Source: JAIBBD01 sp041390685
GTDB taxonomy: Bacteria; Chloroflexota; Dehalococcoidia; UBA2979
Assembly (NCBI GenBank): GCA_041390685.1
Contig: JAWKPL010000001.1
Span: forward strand, 1,798,001 to 1,862,000
DNA: 64,000 nucleotides
Direction of reading: 5' to 3'
Shown: one piece after another, positions 50,763-59,305 of the stretch
Layout: each line of letters begins with the position of its first letter
How positions within the stretch are numbered: the first letter of the stretch is position 1
The notes under the pieces: model-generated
Databases searched by the model: none
Seen by the model: the letters and a program-made list of their open reading frames with translations, nothing else
Told to the model about the DNA's origin: nothing
Program-made: the position numbers and the translations under genes

Positions 50763-52292
50763 TCAGCCGGGCTTCGCAAACGCCCAGTCAGTGAGCTTCG
50801 CGGCGTCCTCGTAGCGGTAATCGTCATTGAGCAAGACGACGAAGATGCGGCGGCCGTTGCGGGTGGCAGAAGACACGAGGGTGCGGCCCGCGGCGTCCGT
50901 GAAGCCGGTCTTGACGCCGTCGGCGCCCGGGTAGCTCGAGAGGAAGCCGTTCACGTTCGGGAGATTGATGGTGCGGGAGCCCTTCGCGCTCCACTGCGGG
51001 GCGCCAACGATCGCCTCGAAGGTGGGGAGTGACATGCCGTACCGCGCGATGGCGGCCAGGTCGTGGGCAGTTGTCAGGTGGCCTCTGGCATCGAGGCCAT
51101 GCGGGTTGACGAAGTGCGTGTCGGTGAGGCCGAGCGTGGTGACGAAGGCGTTCATCTGGTCCACGAAGGCGGAGTCGGAGCCGGCGATGTGGCGCGCGAT
51201 GGCGAGGGCGGCGTCGTTCCCGGAGGGGAGCATCAGGCCGTAGATGAGGTCTCGGAGCTGGAAGCAGTCCCCGGGCAGGAGGCCCATGAGCGAGCTGCCC
51301 GGCATCTGCCTGCTATCGACATCGACCTGCACCCATGCGTCGAGGTCGCCCTGCTCGATGGCGAGGATGGCCGTGACCATCTTCGTGAGGCTGGCGGGGG
51401 CGAGGGTGAGGTGCGACTCCTTCTCGAAGAGCGTCTTGCCGGTGTTGCCGTCCATCACCAGGGCGGCTTTCGCGGCGACGGTGGGGGTGGCGTTCGGGTT
51501 CGGCGTTGCGGTGGGCGTGGGGGTGGGGGTGGGCGTCGCGGCGACCTGCTGTGCGGACGTGCGGGTGGATGCGGGGCCTGGCGAGCCGGCGCCCTGGGTG
51601 GAGCCGCTCGACAGGGCGGAGATCGTGGGGCCGGAGCAGACGACGAGGATGGCGGTGCCGTCCGGCACCTCGTCGCCGGCGAACACGGTCGCCCAGGGCT
51701 GGTTGACGACCTCGGGCGCGCCGTAGATGTATACGACGAAGGCGCCCTCGGGGGAGGTGGCCCAGACAGCTGCCAGCTGGCAGCCGCCCGCCGTGGCGGT
51801 CGTGGCGATGTCCTCGGTGGTGCCGCCGTGCCAGACGGTGAGGCCAAAGCCGCCCTGTACCGGCAGCGCTCCGCCGGTGAGGCCGGCGGGCCTGGCGGAG
51901 ACGGGGCGGGAGACGGGCGCGGTCGCCGGGCAGGCGCCGCCAGTGGCGCCGGCGGGTTCGAGGTACTGCTCGGCGGCCCAACCCACGATGGAGCCGGACC
52001 GCACCTTCTGCCACGTGTAGCCGTCGGCGGTCACGAGGCCTTCGATGACCTCGACGATGGCGCCCTCGGGGAGGCAGGTGAGCGATGTGGCGTTGAGGGC
52101 GGGCGACTGCCGGATGCGGAGGCAGTCGCCATCGGCCTTCACGGCGGCGTTCGAGCCGGGCGTGAGCGCGGCGGGCGCGGCGGATGCAGCAGGCGGCGTG
52201 GCGGGCGAGCCGACGGCGAGCGCGGCGGAGGGGGAGGCGACGAGCATGGAGACGAGCAGCAGCAGCGTCACTGAACGCCGCCGAGCGACCAT
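50763..52292 (-). CDS. D-alanyl-D-alanine carboxypeptidase with SH3-like domain
   Basis: A 509-residue exported S11 peptidase. A signal peptide (MVARRRSVTLLLLVSMLVAS) is followed by a bacterial SH3 domain near 50-110 (CLRIRQSPALNATSLTCLPE, then VRSGSIVGWAAEQYLEP), a long Pro/Thr linker with a PTPTPT repeat, and the catalytic domain with SxxK in LAPASLTKMVTAILA, SxN in LPSGNDAALAIA and KTG in GADGVKTGFTDAAG. It trims peptidoglycan stem peptides at the cell surface. Confidence 0.93.
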   Translation of the reverse strand: MVARRRSVTLLLLVSMLVASPSAALAVGSPATPPAASAAPAALTPGSNAAVKADGDCLRIRQSPALNATSLTCLPEGAIVEVIEGLVTADGYTWQKVRSGSIVGWAAEQYLEPAGATGGACPATAPVSRPVSARPAGLTGGALPVQGGFGLTVWHGGTTEDIATTATAGGCQLAAVWATSPEGAFVVYIYGAPEVVNQPWATVFAGDEVPDGTAILVVCSGPTISALSSGSTQGAGSPGPASTRTSAQQVAATPTPTPTPTATPNPNATPTVAAKAALVMDGNTGKTLFEKESHLTLAPASLTKMVTAILAIEQGDLDAWVQVDVDSRQMPGSSLMGLLPGDCFQLRDLIYGLMLPSGNDAALAIARHIAGSDSAFVDQMNAFVTTLGLTDTHFVNPHGLDARGHLTTAHDLAAIARYGMSLPTFEAIVGAPQWSAKGSRTINLPNVNGFLSSYPGADGVKTGFTDAAGRTLVSSATRNGRRIFVVLLNDDYRYEDAAKLTDWAFAKPG

Positions 52293-52401
52293 CAGCAAAG
52301 TTACGACCGCCTCTACCCGCCGCCGTCAGGATAACGATTCCGATCCAGCACGGAAAGGTCGTGGAGGGGAACTGTGCGGGTTCCCTAGCGGTATAGCGGC
52401 A

Positions 52402-53055
52402 TCAAGCTGCGGGATGCACCTCGGACATCAGCGCGAGCAGGTTGTCGTCGGGATCGCGGAAGAACGCCATCCACTCCTCGACGCCCGAGTCGTGGCGGTG
52501 GACGAGGTGTGGGGCACCTTCGAAGCGCACGCTGCGAGCAGAGAGCGCGTCGTAGGCGTCCTCGATGCGGGCGACGCGGAAGTAGATGACCGACGACGGC
52601 GCAAGCGGACGGTCCTCGTGGGAGGAGATGAAGAGGCGCAGGCCCCCACAGTCGAAGAACGCCAGGTGGCCGGTCGGATGCGGGAAGGTGAAGAGGTGCG
52701 TGAGGCCAAGTGCGTCGCGAAAGAACGTCACGGCGCGGTCGATGTCGGCGGTCTCGAGGCTGACCTGTCCGACGGCGAGGAGGCTGGTGTCGTGGTCGGT
52801 CATGGTCGTTGTCTCCTCGGGCGGGTGCATCTGCCGGGACCCGCGCCAGAAGCGGAGCGCGGGGCGTCCGGCGAGGGCGAGCTTGCCGGCGATGTTGCGG
52901 CGGTGGAACTTCACGGCGCCGAGGCTGGTGCCGCGGGCGCGCGCGATCTGGCGGTCGGTGAGGCCGTGCTGCAACAGTCGAAGCACGCGCCACTCCGCCG
53001 GTGTGAGGAGGCCGGGGTGGGGCGGGCGTCCTCGACGGCCGGTTGGCTTCGCCAT
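52402..53055 (-). CDS. LuxR-type DNA-binding domain fused to VOC/glyoxalase domain
   Basis: A 217-residue fusion. Residues 15-62 form a LuxR helix-turn-helix (LLTPAEWRVLRLLQHGLTDR, then QIARARGTSLGAVKFHRRNI); residues about 85-215 are a VOC domain (VSLETADIDRAVTFFRDALG, FDCGGLRLFISSHEDR and FFRDPDDNLLALMSEV). Between them an internal ATG at 52803 has GAGGAG 9 bases upstream, so a free VOC protein could also be made. The VOC domain probably senses or processes a small ligand that controls DNA binding, which is inference. Confidence 0.82.
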   Translation of the reverse strand: MAKPTGRRGRPPHPGLLTPAEWRVLRLLQHGLTDRQIARARGTSLGAVKFHRRNIAGKLALAGRPALRFWRGSRQMHPPEETTTMTDHDTSLLAVGQVSLETADIDRAVTFFRDALGLTHLFTFPHPTGHLAFFDCGGLRLFISSHEDRPLAPSSVIYFRVARIEDAYDALSARSVRFEGAPHLVHRHDSGVEEWMAFFRDPDDNLLALMSEVHPAA

Positions 53056-53108
53056 GCGCGGATGGTACGCGGAGCGTCCTCGAATTTCCCTACCCTCCCG
53101 GAGCGCGA

Positions 53109-53843
53109 TCAGAGGGGGAGGGCGGCGGCGGCACGGCGGAGGGCGGCCTTGCGTTCGCGGTGGTCGGGAAGGACGCGCTCGACCTGGCTCCAGAAGGCGG
53201 GAGAGTGATTGTCGACGAGGAGGTGCGCGAGCTCGTGCACGATGACGTAGTCGAAGATGCCGGGCTCGAACATCGCGAGGCGCCAGTTGAAGCGGAGGGT
53301 CCCATCTGGAGCGCAGCTGCCCCATCGTGCGCGCTGGTTGCGGACGTGGACGGCCGCCGGCTGGCGACCAACGGCCGCGGCCCACCAGTCGACGTGGGTA
53401 TCGAGGTAGGCGGCGGACTGGCGGGTTAGCCACGCGCGCAAGGCGGTGGAAGCCACCTCGGCGCTTGTCTCGTCGGGCGGCGCAGCCGGGAGCTCGATGT
53501 GCAGCCGCGAGCCATCGCGTCGCGCTGTGGCGCGCCGCCGCGGTCCGGGCTCGACGTGCAACTCGAGCGGCTGTCCGAAGAACGGTACGACCTCGCCGCT
53601 CACGAACTTGAGGCGGCGGTCGGAGGCGGCGTTGATGCGAGCGCGCTGGCGCTCGATCCAGCCGGCGCGACGGGCGACGAAGGCAGCGATCTCGGCGTGA
53701 GGCGTCCAGACGGGGGCGGCGACGCGGACCGCGCCTTCGGGGGTGACGGAGAGCTGGATGGTGCGGCGGCGCCTGGGGCTGCGCACCGTCTCGAAGTCGA
53801 CGGGCGTGACGCCCGCCAGGGCGACGTCGCGATCGAAGTCCAT
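53109..53843 (-). CDS. YgjP/DUF45-type metallopeptidase
   Basis: A 244-residue protein with the zinc motif YVIVHELAHLLVDNHSPAFW near residues 195-215 (HE-x2-H plus distal His). Upstream are SPRRRRTIQLSVTPEGAVRV, ARRAGWIERQRARI and VRNQRARWGSCAPDGTLRFN, all typical of the family. It is a cytoplasmic zinc metalloprotease-like protein, in some genomes next to restriction or repair genes. ATG at 53843. Confidence 0.9.
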   Translation of the reverse strand: MDFDRDVALAGVTPVDFETVRSPRRRRTIQLSVTPEGAVRVAAPVWTPHAEIAAFVARRAGWIERQRARINAASDRRLKFVSGEVVPFFGQPLELHVEPGPRRRATARRDGSRLHIELPAAPPDETSAEVASTALRAWLTRQSAAYLDTHVDWWAAAVGRQPAAVHVRNQRARWGSCAPDGTLRFNWRLAMFEPGIFDYVIVHELAHLLVDNHSPAFWSQVERVLPDHRERKAALRRAAAALPL

Positions 53844-53908
53844 CGTGTCTCCGCACCCGCCGCAGTGCGTTCATGGTGACGGGGAGAGGGCGACGCGTCG
53901 AGTGGGAG

Positions 53909-53946
53909 AGACAGGAAGGGGAGCCGTACGGCTCCCCTTCCTGTCT
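53909..53946 (-). terminator. Perfect 17-bp hairpin downstream of cupredoxin gene
   Basis: AGACAGGAAGGGGAGCC and its exact complement flank a GTAC loop, 20 bases past the minus-strand stop at 53966. No T-tract follows on the minus strand, so it may act as an mRNA-stabilising or bidirectional hairpin rather than a strong terminator. Confidence 0.6.
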
Positions 53947-53965
53947 CCTGTCTCGCCGGGACGGT

Positions 53966-54658
53966 CTAGCGACCGCGGCGGCTCAGGGTGCGAGCGCCGA
54001 ACAGCGCGAGCGCCGCGATGGCAGTCCAGATGATGGCCACCTCGGTCGTCCCGGAGGCGGACGCGAGGCCGGCGGAGCCGGTCTTCGGGGCGCTGGGGGT
54101 GGCCGTGGTGGCGGGTGTGGCTGTCGCGGTGGCGGCCGGGGTGGTGACGGCGGTCGCCGTTGCTGTGGCTGTGGCTGTGGCTGTGGTTGTGGCGGTGGCG
54201 GTGGCGGTGGGGGTCGCCTGCTGGGCTGGCGGTGCGCCGGCGGCAGTTACGGTGACGGAGCCGACCATCTTGCCGGCAGCCTGACCCTGCTCGTTCGCGT
54301 CGGCGGCTGTTGCGTGGACGCTGCAGTAGTACCAGAAGGTCCCGGGGGTAGTGAAGGTGTGCGCGAACGTCTGGCCGGAGGCCGGCTGCGGTGCGCCCGA
54401 GGTGAAGGCACCGGTGGTGGACACAACGTCATGGAAGCCCGCGACCCAGGTCCACGTCACGGACTCGCCGACCCCAACGGAGACGTTGGTGGGGGTGTAG
54501 CGAAGGCCGCCCTGCCCCACGTTGACACTCGCGTCCGCGGCCTGTGCTGGCCCAACATTCCCCGCAGCGGCGACGAGGACCAGCGCGGAACCCGCGATGG
54601 ACGCGAACACCGCTACGCGCGGCCCGCGTGCGAGCCGCCGATACGTCCCAACTAACAT
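53966..54658 (-). CDS. Secreted cupredoxin with C-terminal anchor
   Basis: A 230-residue protein. Signal peptide (RVAVFASIAGSALVLVAAAG), then a plastocyanin-like domain with the copper ligands His in VAGFHDVVSTTGAFTS and Cys/His in GTFWYYCSVHATAADANE; the usual C-terminal Met may be supplied by AAGKMVGSVTV. A low-complexity Ala-Thr tract (built from tandem GTGGCT-type repeats at 54150-54210) links it to a C-terminal membrane helix and RRGR end. It is an extracytoplasmic copper electron carrier, fitting the cytochrome c gene on the other side of the 0.6-kb gap. Confidence 0.88.
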   Translation of the reverse strand: MLVGTYRRLARGPRVAVFASIAGSALVLVAAAGNVGPAQAADASVNVGQGGLRYTPTNVSVGVGESVTWTWVAGFHDVVSTTGAFTSGAPQPASGQTFAHTFTTPGTFWYYCSVHATAADANEQGQAAGKMVGSVTVTAAGAPPAQQATPTATATATTTATATATATATAVTTPAATATATPATTATPSAPKTGSAGLASASGTTEVAIIWTAIAALALFGARTLSRRGR

Positions 54659-54810
54659 CGATCTCTCCTCCTGAGCATGACGCTGCGCCCGTGCACGGTG
54701 CCGGGCGCCTGTCCGTTTCTCGCGAGATCGGGGGCATCGGATCACCGGGGGCGCGCGGGTCAGTCGAAGCCGGTTTGGGAAGGGGTTGCCCCCGCGCGTA
54801 AGTGACACGG

Positions 54811-54840
54811 TTGGGGATGCCGGCGGCACCGAGATATAGC
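54811..54840 (+). promoter_or_regulatory. Promoter of the candidate small RNA
   Basis: TTGGGG at 54811-54816 and TATAGC at 54835-54840 with an 18-base spacer resemble a housekeeping promoter pointing rightward into the structured stretch. No ORF follows before the terminator. Confidence 0.4.
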
Positions 54841-54846
54841 AATCTT

Positions 54847-54950
54847 CGGTGTGTAAATAGAACAAGCCCTTGTCAGGGCCCGCACGAGGTGCGTAAAATC
54901 GCCGCAGAAAGACCCGCGGGGAAGAGGCGCCCCTGCGGGTCTTTCTTTGC
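54847..54950 (+). ncRNA. Candidate small RNA (about 100 nt)
   Basis: Downstream of the promoter-like pair, a short RNA would contain hairpin GCCCT-TGTC-AGGGC (54866-54879), a small GCAC-GAG-GTGC hairpin (54882-54892) and a terminator with the perfect 10-bp arm AAAGACCCGC / GCGGGTCTTT (54908-54944) enclosing GGGG/CCCC and followed by CTTTG. It is an orphan: the gene to its left is on the opposite strand and the cytochrome gene starts 276 bases later. No known family recognised. Confidence 0.45.
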
Positions 54951-55117
54951 GTCTGGCGCTGGGTGAGGCATGCCCGGACGCTCCGTCCGGCGGGAACCCC
55001 GCCTCGCTGATCGGGGGAGGCGCTCCCCGGTCAGCGACGATCCGGTGTCGAGGCGACCCAGCCCTCCTCGACAAGACACAGTTTCGCTGGCGCTTGTCAC
55101 GCGTACATCGGGTCTTT

Positions 55118-55139
55118 GACGTATAGCATCATATACGTC
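55118..55139. promoter_or_regulatory. Inverted repeat upstream of cytochrome c
   Basis: GACGTATA-GCATCA-TATACGTC, perfect 8-bp arms with a 6-base spacer, in an A/T-rich patch 87 bases before the cytochrome c start. It looks like an operator for a dimeric regulator. Confidence 0.45.
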
Positions 55140-55225
55140 ACGGACGGGGTGTGACCAACACGATTGTGATTGATATGGCCCGCTAAGGTCGTTCCTCGTA
55201 TGTTTCCGAAGGCAGGAGGGCATCT

Positions 55226-55711
55226 ATGCGGTACCCAATCATTGCGGTGGTGATCTCGCTGGTAGCGCTGGCGATCGTGCCGGCGATCTACAGCGGGCTC
55301 GACGTTGAAGGCGAGTCGCGGGGCGCGTCCGCGACGCTGAGCGAGCCGCCGACGCCGGTCGCCGAGTCCGGCACGGCGTCTCGCACTCCTCGCGCGACCG
55401 CGACCGCCGCAAGCGGTGGGGCGGCGCTCGGCCAGCAGCTGGCGACGCAGAACGCGTGCCTTGGCTGTCACAGCATCACCGGGGCGACGCTGGTGGGTCC
55501 GAGCTGGAAGGGACTCGCGGGGAGCACGCGGCAGCTTTCCGGCGGCGGCTCGGCGACAGTGGATGACGCGTACCTGCGGGAGGCGATCGTCTCGCCGAAC
55601 GCGAAGGTACCGAACGGGTTCCAGCCGAACGTGATGCCGCAGGACTTCGGGACGAAGCTGACGGACGACCAGGTGACCGCGCTGGTGGAGTACATCAAGA
55701 CGCTGCAGTAG
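55226..55711 (+). CDS. Membrane-anchored monohaem cytochrome c
   Basis: A 161-residue protein: an N-terminal anchor (IIAVVISLVALAIVPAIYSG), a Ser/Thr/Ala linker, and a cytochrome c domain with haem motif ATQNACLGCHSITGATLVGP near residues 85-105 and the axial Met in FQPNVMPQDFG; the end VTALVEYIKTLQ is the usual closing helix. It resembles the cytochrome c domain attached to cytochrome oxidase subunit II. GGCAGGAGGG precedes the ATG. Extracytoplasmic electron carrier, paired functionally with the nearby cupredoxin by inference. Confidence 0.92.
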   Translation: MRYPIIAVVISLVALAIVPAIYSGLDVEGESRGASATLSEPPTPVAESGTASRTPRATATAASGGAALGQQLATQNACLGCHSITGATLVGPSWKGLAGSTRQLSGGGSATVDDAYLREAIVSPNAKVPNGFQPNVMPQDFGTKLTDDQVTALVEYIKTLQ

Positions 55712-55734
55712 CGGCCGCTACGCTCGAGCGATGA

Positions 55735-55760
55735 ACAGGGGCCCCGTGAGGGGCCCCTGT
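55735..55760 (+). terminator. Terminator hairpin after cytochrome c
   Basis: A perfect 11-bp stem ACAGGGGCCCC / GGGGCCCCTGT with loop GTGA, 23 bases after the stop. It lies between convergent genes and may serve both. Confidence 0.7.
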
Positions 55761-55792
55761 CGCGTGTGCCGTATGGATCCGGCCGGGTGGCG

Positions 55793-56647
55793 CTACCAGT
55801 CCCACGCGCCGTCGGGCCGCGGTGTCCACGAGACGACGCCGACGTAACCGGGCGCGCGCGGGAGTGCGATGCCGTCCGGGCGGCCCCACCACTCGTCGAG
55901 GAGCGCGCACATCCGCTGGTCTTTCGGCGAGCCTTCCGTGAGCCACAGGAGGCGGCGGGCCTCCAAGATGGCCTGGTCGCGGGGGACGACCGGGGGTTCG
56001 GCGTCGGCGGGGACGGTGCGCACCTCGTAGCGTCGTCCGCGCGCGGCGAGCAGGGCCACGAGCTCGTTGAACGCGGGGAGCGTGTGCAGGGGCTCGCCGT
56101 GGATGGTCTCGAACAGAGAGGCGAGGGCGGCGCCGCGCGCCCAGGGACGCAGCGCGATGACGCACATGCGCGTCGCGTGGCGCTCCATGGCGTCCAGAAA
56201 GGCGTCGATGGCGGCGATGTCGTAGACGGCGTGGGCGGCCATCGCGACATCGACGGTCTCAGACCACGCGGACTCGGTCCAGCGCGCATCGCGGACTTCG
56301 ATGTTGTCGCAGCCAGCTTCGGCGGTGGCTGTCTGGAGCTGAGCCCGCATGGCGGGGGAGGGGTCGACGGCGATGACTCGGCGTACGAGGCCGGCGAGCG
56401 GTAGTGCGAGGCGTCCGCCGCCGGCGCCGATATCGAGCCAGGTATCGGTAGGGAGGGCGAGTGCGCGGAGAACTTCGACCTCTGGAGTGGCGCGCGCGCC
56501 GGCGCGGAAGCGGGCGGCAATGGGGGCGTAGTAGTCGGCGGCGGGGCCGTCCTCGCGGACGCGGGGGACCTGCTCGGCGTCGGCGTCGACGAGGGCGCGC
56601 CAGCCGGCGACGGCCTCGTCCGCGGTGGGCCTCAGGGGTTGTGACAT
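55793..56647 (-). CDS. Class I SAM-dependent methyltransferase
   Basis: A 284-residue methyltransferase. Motif I is TWLDIGAGGGRLALPLAGLV near residue 85, post-I VIAVDPSPAMRAQLQ and motif II CDNIEVRDARWTE follow; the C-terminal 130 residues have no clear substrate signature (RRYEVRTVPADAEPPVVPRD). ATG at 56647 is preferred because longer frames antisense the next gene. Substrate unknown. Confidence 0.85.
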   Translation of the reverse strand: MSQPLRPTADEAVAGWRALVDADAEQVPRVREDGPAADYYAPIAARFRAGARATPEVEVLRALALPTDTWLDIGAGGGRLALPLAGLVRRVIAVDPSPAMRAQLQTATAEAGCDNIEVRDARWTESAWSETVDVAMAAHAVYDIAAIDAFLDAMERHATRMCVIALRPWARGAALASLFETIHGEPLHTLPAFNELVALLAARGRRYEVRTVPADAEPPVVPRDQAILEARRLLWLTEGSPKDQRMCALLDEWWGRPDGIALPRAPGYVGVVSWTPRPDGAWDW

Positions 56648-56714
56648 GGCGGCCTCTTTCCAACTCGCGGCGGCGTTCCGCGATGCTGACGTGCGGACTG
56701 TCATTGATTGGGTG

Positions 56715-57455
56715 TCAGGCGAACGGGCCCTCCGTGAGGCCGACCGGTTCGAGGTCGTGGGCGCGGAGCATGGACTCGTCAGCGAGGAGGCGCGACGTGT
56801 CGCCATCGGCGACGATGCGTCCTTCGTCCATGACGATGGTGCGCGGGAAGACATCGTGGACCATCCCGAGGTCGTGGGTGGAAACGAGCATGGTCTGCGG
56901 GAGATCGCCGAGCAGCCCGATGAGCTCCCTGCGGGCTCCGGGCGCGAGGTTCGCGGTGGGCTCGTCGAGGGCGAGCACGGGAGCGCCCATGGCAAGGACG
57001 GTGGCGATGGCGACGCGCTTCTTCTGGCCCATGCTGAGCCGGTGCGGCATGCGTCCTCCGAAGCCAGACATGCCGACCTGCGCTAAGGCCTCGTTGGCGC
57101 GGCGCTCGACCTCCTCGCGGGGGAGTCCCATGTAGAGGGGGCCGAAGGCGACGTCATCGAAGACGGTGGGCGAGAAGAGCTGGTCATCAGGGTTGGGGAA
57201 GAGGAGACCGACGAGCGCGCGGACATCCCGGAGGGAGCGGTCGTCGACGGTGGTGCCGAGGATGGAGACGGAGCCGGCGCCGCGGAGGATGCCGTTCAGC
57301 TGCATGAGCAGCGTGGACTTCCCCGCGCCGTTGGGGCCGATCAGCGCGACCTTCTCTCCCTGTGCGACACGGAGGTCGATGCCGCGAAGGGCGGGGAGTC
57401 CGTCCGGGTATTCGAACTCGAGGCCGCGGATCTCGATGGCCGGCGGGTCAGACAC
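56715..57455 (-). CDS. cbiO: Cobalt/nickel ECF transporter ATPase
   Basis: A 246-residue ABC ATPase: Walker A VALIGPNGAGKSTLLMQLNG near 36-55, the ECF-type Q-loop VGLLFPNPDDQLFSPTVFDD, signature HRLSMGQKKRVAIATVLAMG, Walker B APVLALDEPTANL and switch His in MLVSTHDLGMVHDVFP. It powers metal uptake with the membrane proteins encoded just upstream. Its GTG start overlaps cbiQ by 8 bases. Confidence 0.92.
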   Translation of the reverse strand: MSDPPAIEIRGLEFEYPDGLPALRGIDLRVAQGEKVALIGPNGAGKSTLLMQLNGILRGAGSVSILGTTVDDRSLRDVRALVGLLFPNPDDQLFSPTVFDDVAFGPLYMGLPREEVERRANEALAQVGMSGFGGRMPHRLSMGQKKRVAIATVLAMGAPVLALDEPTANLAPGARRELIGLLGDLPQTMLVSTHDLGMVHDVFPRTIVMDEGRIVADGDTSRLLADESMLRAHDLEPVGLTEGPFA

Positions 57456-58239
57456 GGGCGGCCGCCTGCACCGCCAGACCGTAGAGGACGATGAGGACGC
57501 CGGCCGCAACCTCGCGACGGCGCAGCGGGTGTTCGGACAGGAAGCGGAGTTCGCCGTCGTAGCCGCGCGCCTGCATCGCGGCGTAGACGCGTTCGCTGCG
57601 TTCGAAGCTGCGCAGGAAGAGCGAGCCGACCATGTGGCCGACGACGCGGGCACGCCAGGGGATGGAGCCGCCGCTGCGGTAGCCCGCGAGGCGCGCGCTG
57701 CGGCTGTCACGACCGCGGACGAGGCGCCCGGCTTCCTCGCCGATGGTGAAGAGGTAGCGGTAGGTGAAGAACACGACGGCGGTCAGGAGCTTCGGCACAT
57801 GGAGACCCTGGAGGGCGCGCACGAGGTCGGTCGCGGGGGTGGCAGTGGTCAGGACTACGGCCGCGAGGACCGAGAGCCAGGACTTCGCGAGGATGGTGGT
57901 GGTCGCCTCGATGCCCTCGCGCGAAGCGGTCCAGCCGAGCAGCGGCAGCTCGAAGACGGTGTCCCCGGGCTTTGTGAAGGCGAGTGGGACGGCGGCGAGG
58001 ACGAAGGGCAGCGCGAGCAGCGAGCGCCGCAGGACGAGCGCGGCGGGGAGGCGGGCGAGTGCGATGGCGGCGAGCACAGGGAGGGCGAGCAGCGCGAGTA
58101 CGGCCCAGGCGCCGACGGCGGTGAAGGCGATCGCGAAGACGTACGCGACGGTGACCGCGAGCTTCACGCGCGGATCGGCTCGGTGCACCGGGCTGGAGCC
58201 CGCCTGGTAACGCTCCGAGAAGGGAAAGGCGATCGCCAC
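57448..58239 (-). CDS. cbiQ: Cobalt/nickel ECF transporter T component
   Basis: A 263-residue EcfT/CbiQ with about five helices. SSPVHRADPRVKLAVTVAYV near the start, then VVFFTYRYLFTIGEEAGRLV and the coupling-helix regions ARLAGYRSGG and ERVYAAMQARGYDGEL (A-R-G motif) that contact the ATPase. GTG start at 58239, 17 bases after the PDGLE gene. Confidence 0.92.
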   Translation of the reverse strand: MAIAFPFSERYQAGSSPVHRADPRVKLAVTVAYVFAIAFTAVGAWAVLALLALPVLAAIALARLPAALVLRRSLLALPFVLAAVPLAFTKPGDTVFELPLLGWTASREGIEATTTILAKSWLSVLAAVVLTTATPATDLVRALQGLHVPKLLTAVVFFTYRYLFTIGEEAGRLVRGRDSRSARLAGYRSGGSIPWRARVVGHMVGSLFLRSFERSERVYAAMQARGYDGELRFLSEHPLRRREVAAGVLIVLYGLAVQAAARV

Positions 58240-58256
58240 GCGTACCCCCGGGGTGC

Positions 58257-58592
58257 TCAGCCGCCGCCGGCGGTGAGCGAGGAGGGCTCGGCGTCGTCCC
58301 GCCCCCGGCTGAGGAACATGCCGGCGCCAAGGAGGATGGCGGCGACGGCGATCACACCGGTGATGCCGGCGAGGACGGTGGCGACGCGCTCATTGTCCAC
58401 GCCCGGGAACTGGTAGTCGGGGATGACCTCGTACTTCGGCTCCGCCTCCGCGCGGTCGATGAACTCCTTGTCCTCGGCGACGCGCTCGAGGCCGTCGGGA
58501 TGCGAGGAGGCCCATGGGGAGAACAGGGTGACGATAAGGGCGATGCCGATGCCGGCGATGAGGATTCCGAGGTAGCGGCGCTGGGGGATCAT
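58257..58592 (-). CDS. PDGLE-domain component of the metal ECF transporter (CbiN-like)
   Basis: A 111-residue protein with two membrane helices (LGILIAGIGIALIVTLFSPW and VLAGITGVIAVAAILLGAGM) and the PDGLE motif in SSHPDGLERVAEDK at residues 30-43. PDGLE proteins replace CbiN as the accessory subunit beside CbiM. Its start overlaps the cbiM stop (ATGA). Confidence 0.92.
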   Translation of the reverse strand: MIPQRRYLGILIAGIGIALIVTLFSPWASSHPDGLERVAEDKEFIDRAEAEPKYEVIPDYQFPGVDNERVATVLAGITGVIAVAAILLGAGMFLSRGRDDAEPSSLTAGGG

Positions 58593-59305
58593 CCGGCGAC
58601 TCCTTCCATGACCGCTCCGGTGCGACGCACGCCGAGGATGTCAGGCCGCGTGGCGAGCAGGAACGAGACGGCGGCGGCGGTGATCAGCCCTTCGCCGATC
58701 CCGATCAGCGCATGCACGCCGAGCATGGCGGGCATGACGACGCTGAAGGGCGAGGTGTCCGAGACGACGAGTTGAAGACTCGTGGCAAGCGCCGCGACCT
58801 CGACGGATACCCAGGCGGCGGCGAAGGCCGCGACCACGGTGGCCTGCGGGATGAACCGGCCGAGCGGACGGATGGCGTGGTAGACGCCGTAGCCGACGAA
58901 GGCGGTGAGCACGCCCATGTTGACGACGTTGGCGCCCAGCACGACGAGACCGCCGTCCTGGAAGAGGAGTGCCTGCAGGCCGACGACGGCGGTCATGACG
59001 AGGATGGCGGCCCAGGGGCCGAGGACGATTGCGGCGAGGGCGCCGCCGAGCATGTGTCCCGAGGTGCCACCGGCGACGGGGAAGTTCATCATCTGCGCGG
59101 CGAAGATGAAGGCGCCCATGACGCCCATCAGCGGCACGGTGCGCGGACCGATCTTGCGGTCCGTTTGCCGGAGGGCGACGGCAAGGGCGACGCCGAAGAC
59201 GACGTACCCGGCGGTGGCCACGGGCGTGCTGAGGAATCCGTCCGGAATGTGGAGCGCGGGTCCGGCGGCCCCGGCGACCTCCGGGCCTGGCAGTGTCATG
59301 CTCAT
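58589..59305 (-). CDS. cbiM: Cobalt/nickel ECF transporter substrate-binding subunit
   Basis: A 238-residue S component with about six helices. The metal-binding N-terminal motif is ALHIPDGFLSTPVATAGYVV, which in most CbiM begins directly with MHIPDG; here a 20-residue extension precedes the metal-ligand His and may be trimmed or may use an internal start. Other signatures are QMMNFPVAGGTSGHMLGGAL and VNMGVLTAFVGYGVY. It binds Ni or Co for uptake. The start overlaps the fur-type regulator stop. Confidence 0.9.
   Translation of the reverse strand: MSMTLPGPEVAGAAGPALHIPDGFLSTPVATAGYVVFGVALAVALRQTDRKIGPRTVPLMGVMGAFIFAAQMMNFPVAGGTSGHMLGGALAAIVLGPWAAILVMTAVVGLQALLFQDGGLVVLGANVVNMGVLTAFVGYGVYHAIRPLGRFIPQATVVAAFAAAWVSVEVAALATSLQLVVSDTSPFSVVMPAMLGVHALIGIGEGLITAAAVSFLLATRPDILGVRRTGAVMEGVAG

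Noticed and set aside
54150..54210. GTGGCT-type hexamer repeat considered as a promoter or repeat element
   Set aside because: It encodes the Ala-Thr linker of the cupredoxin in frame.
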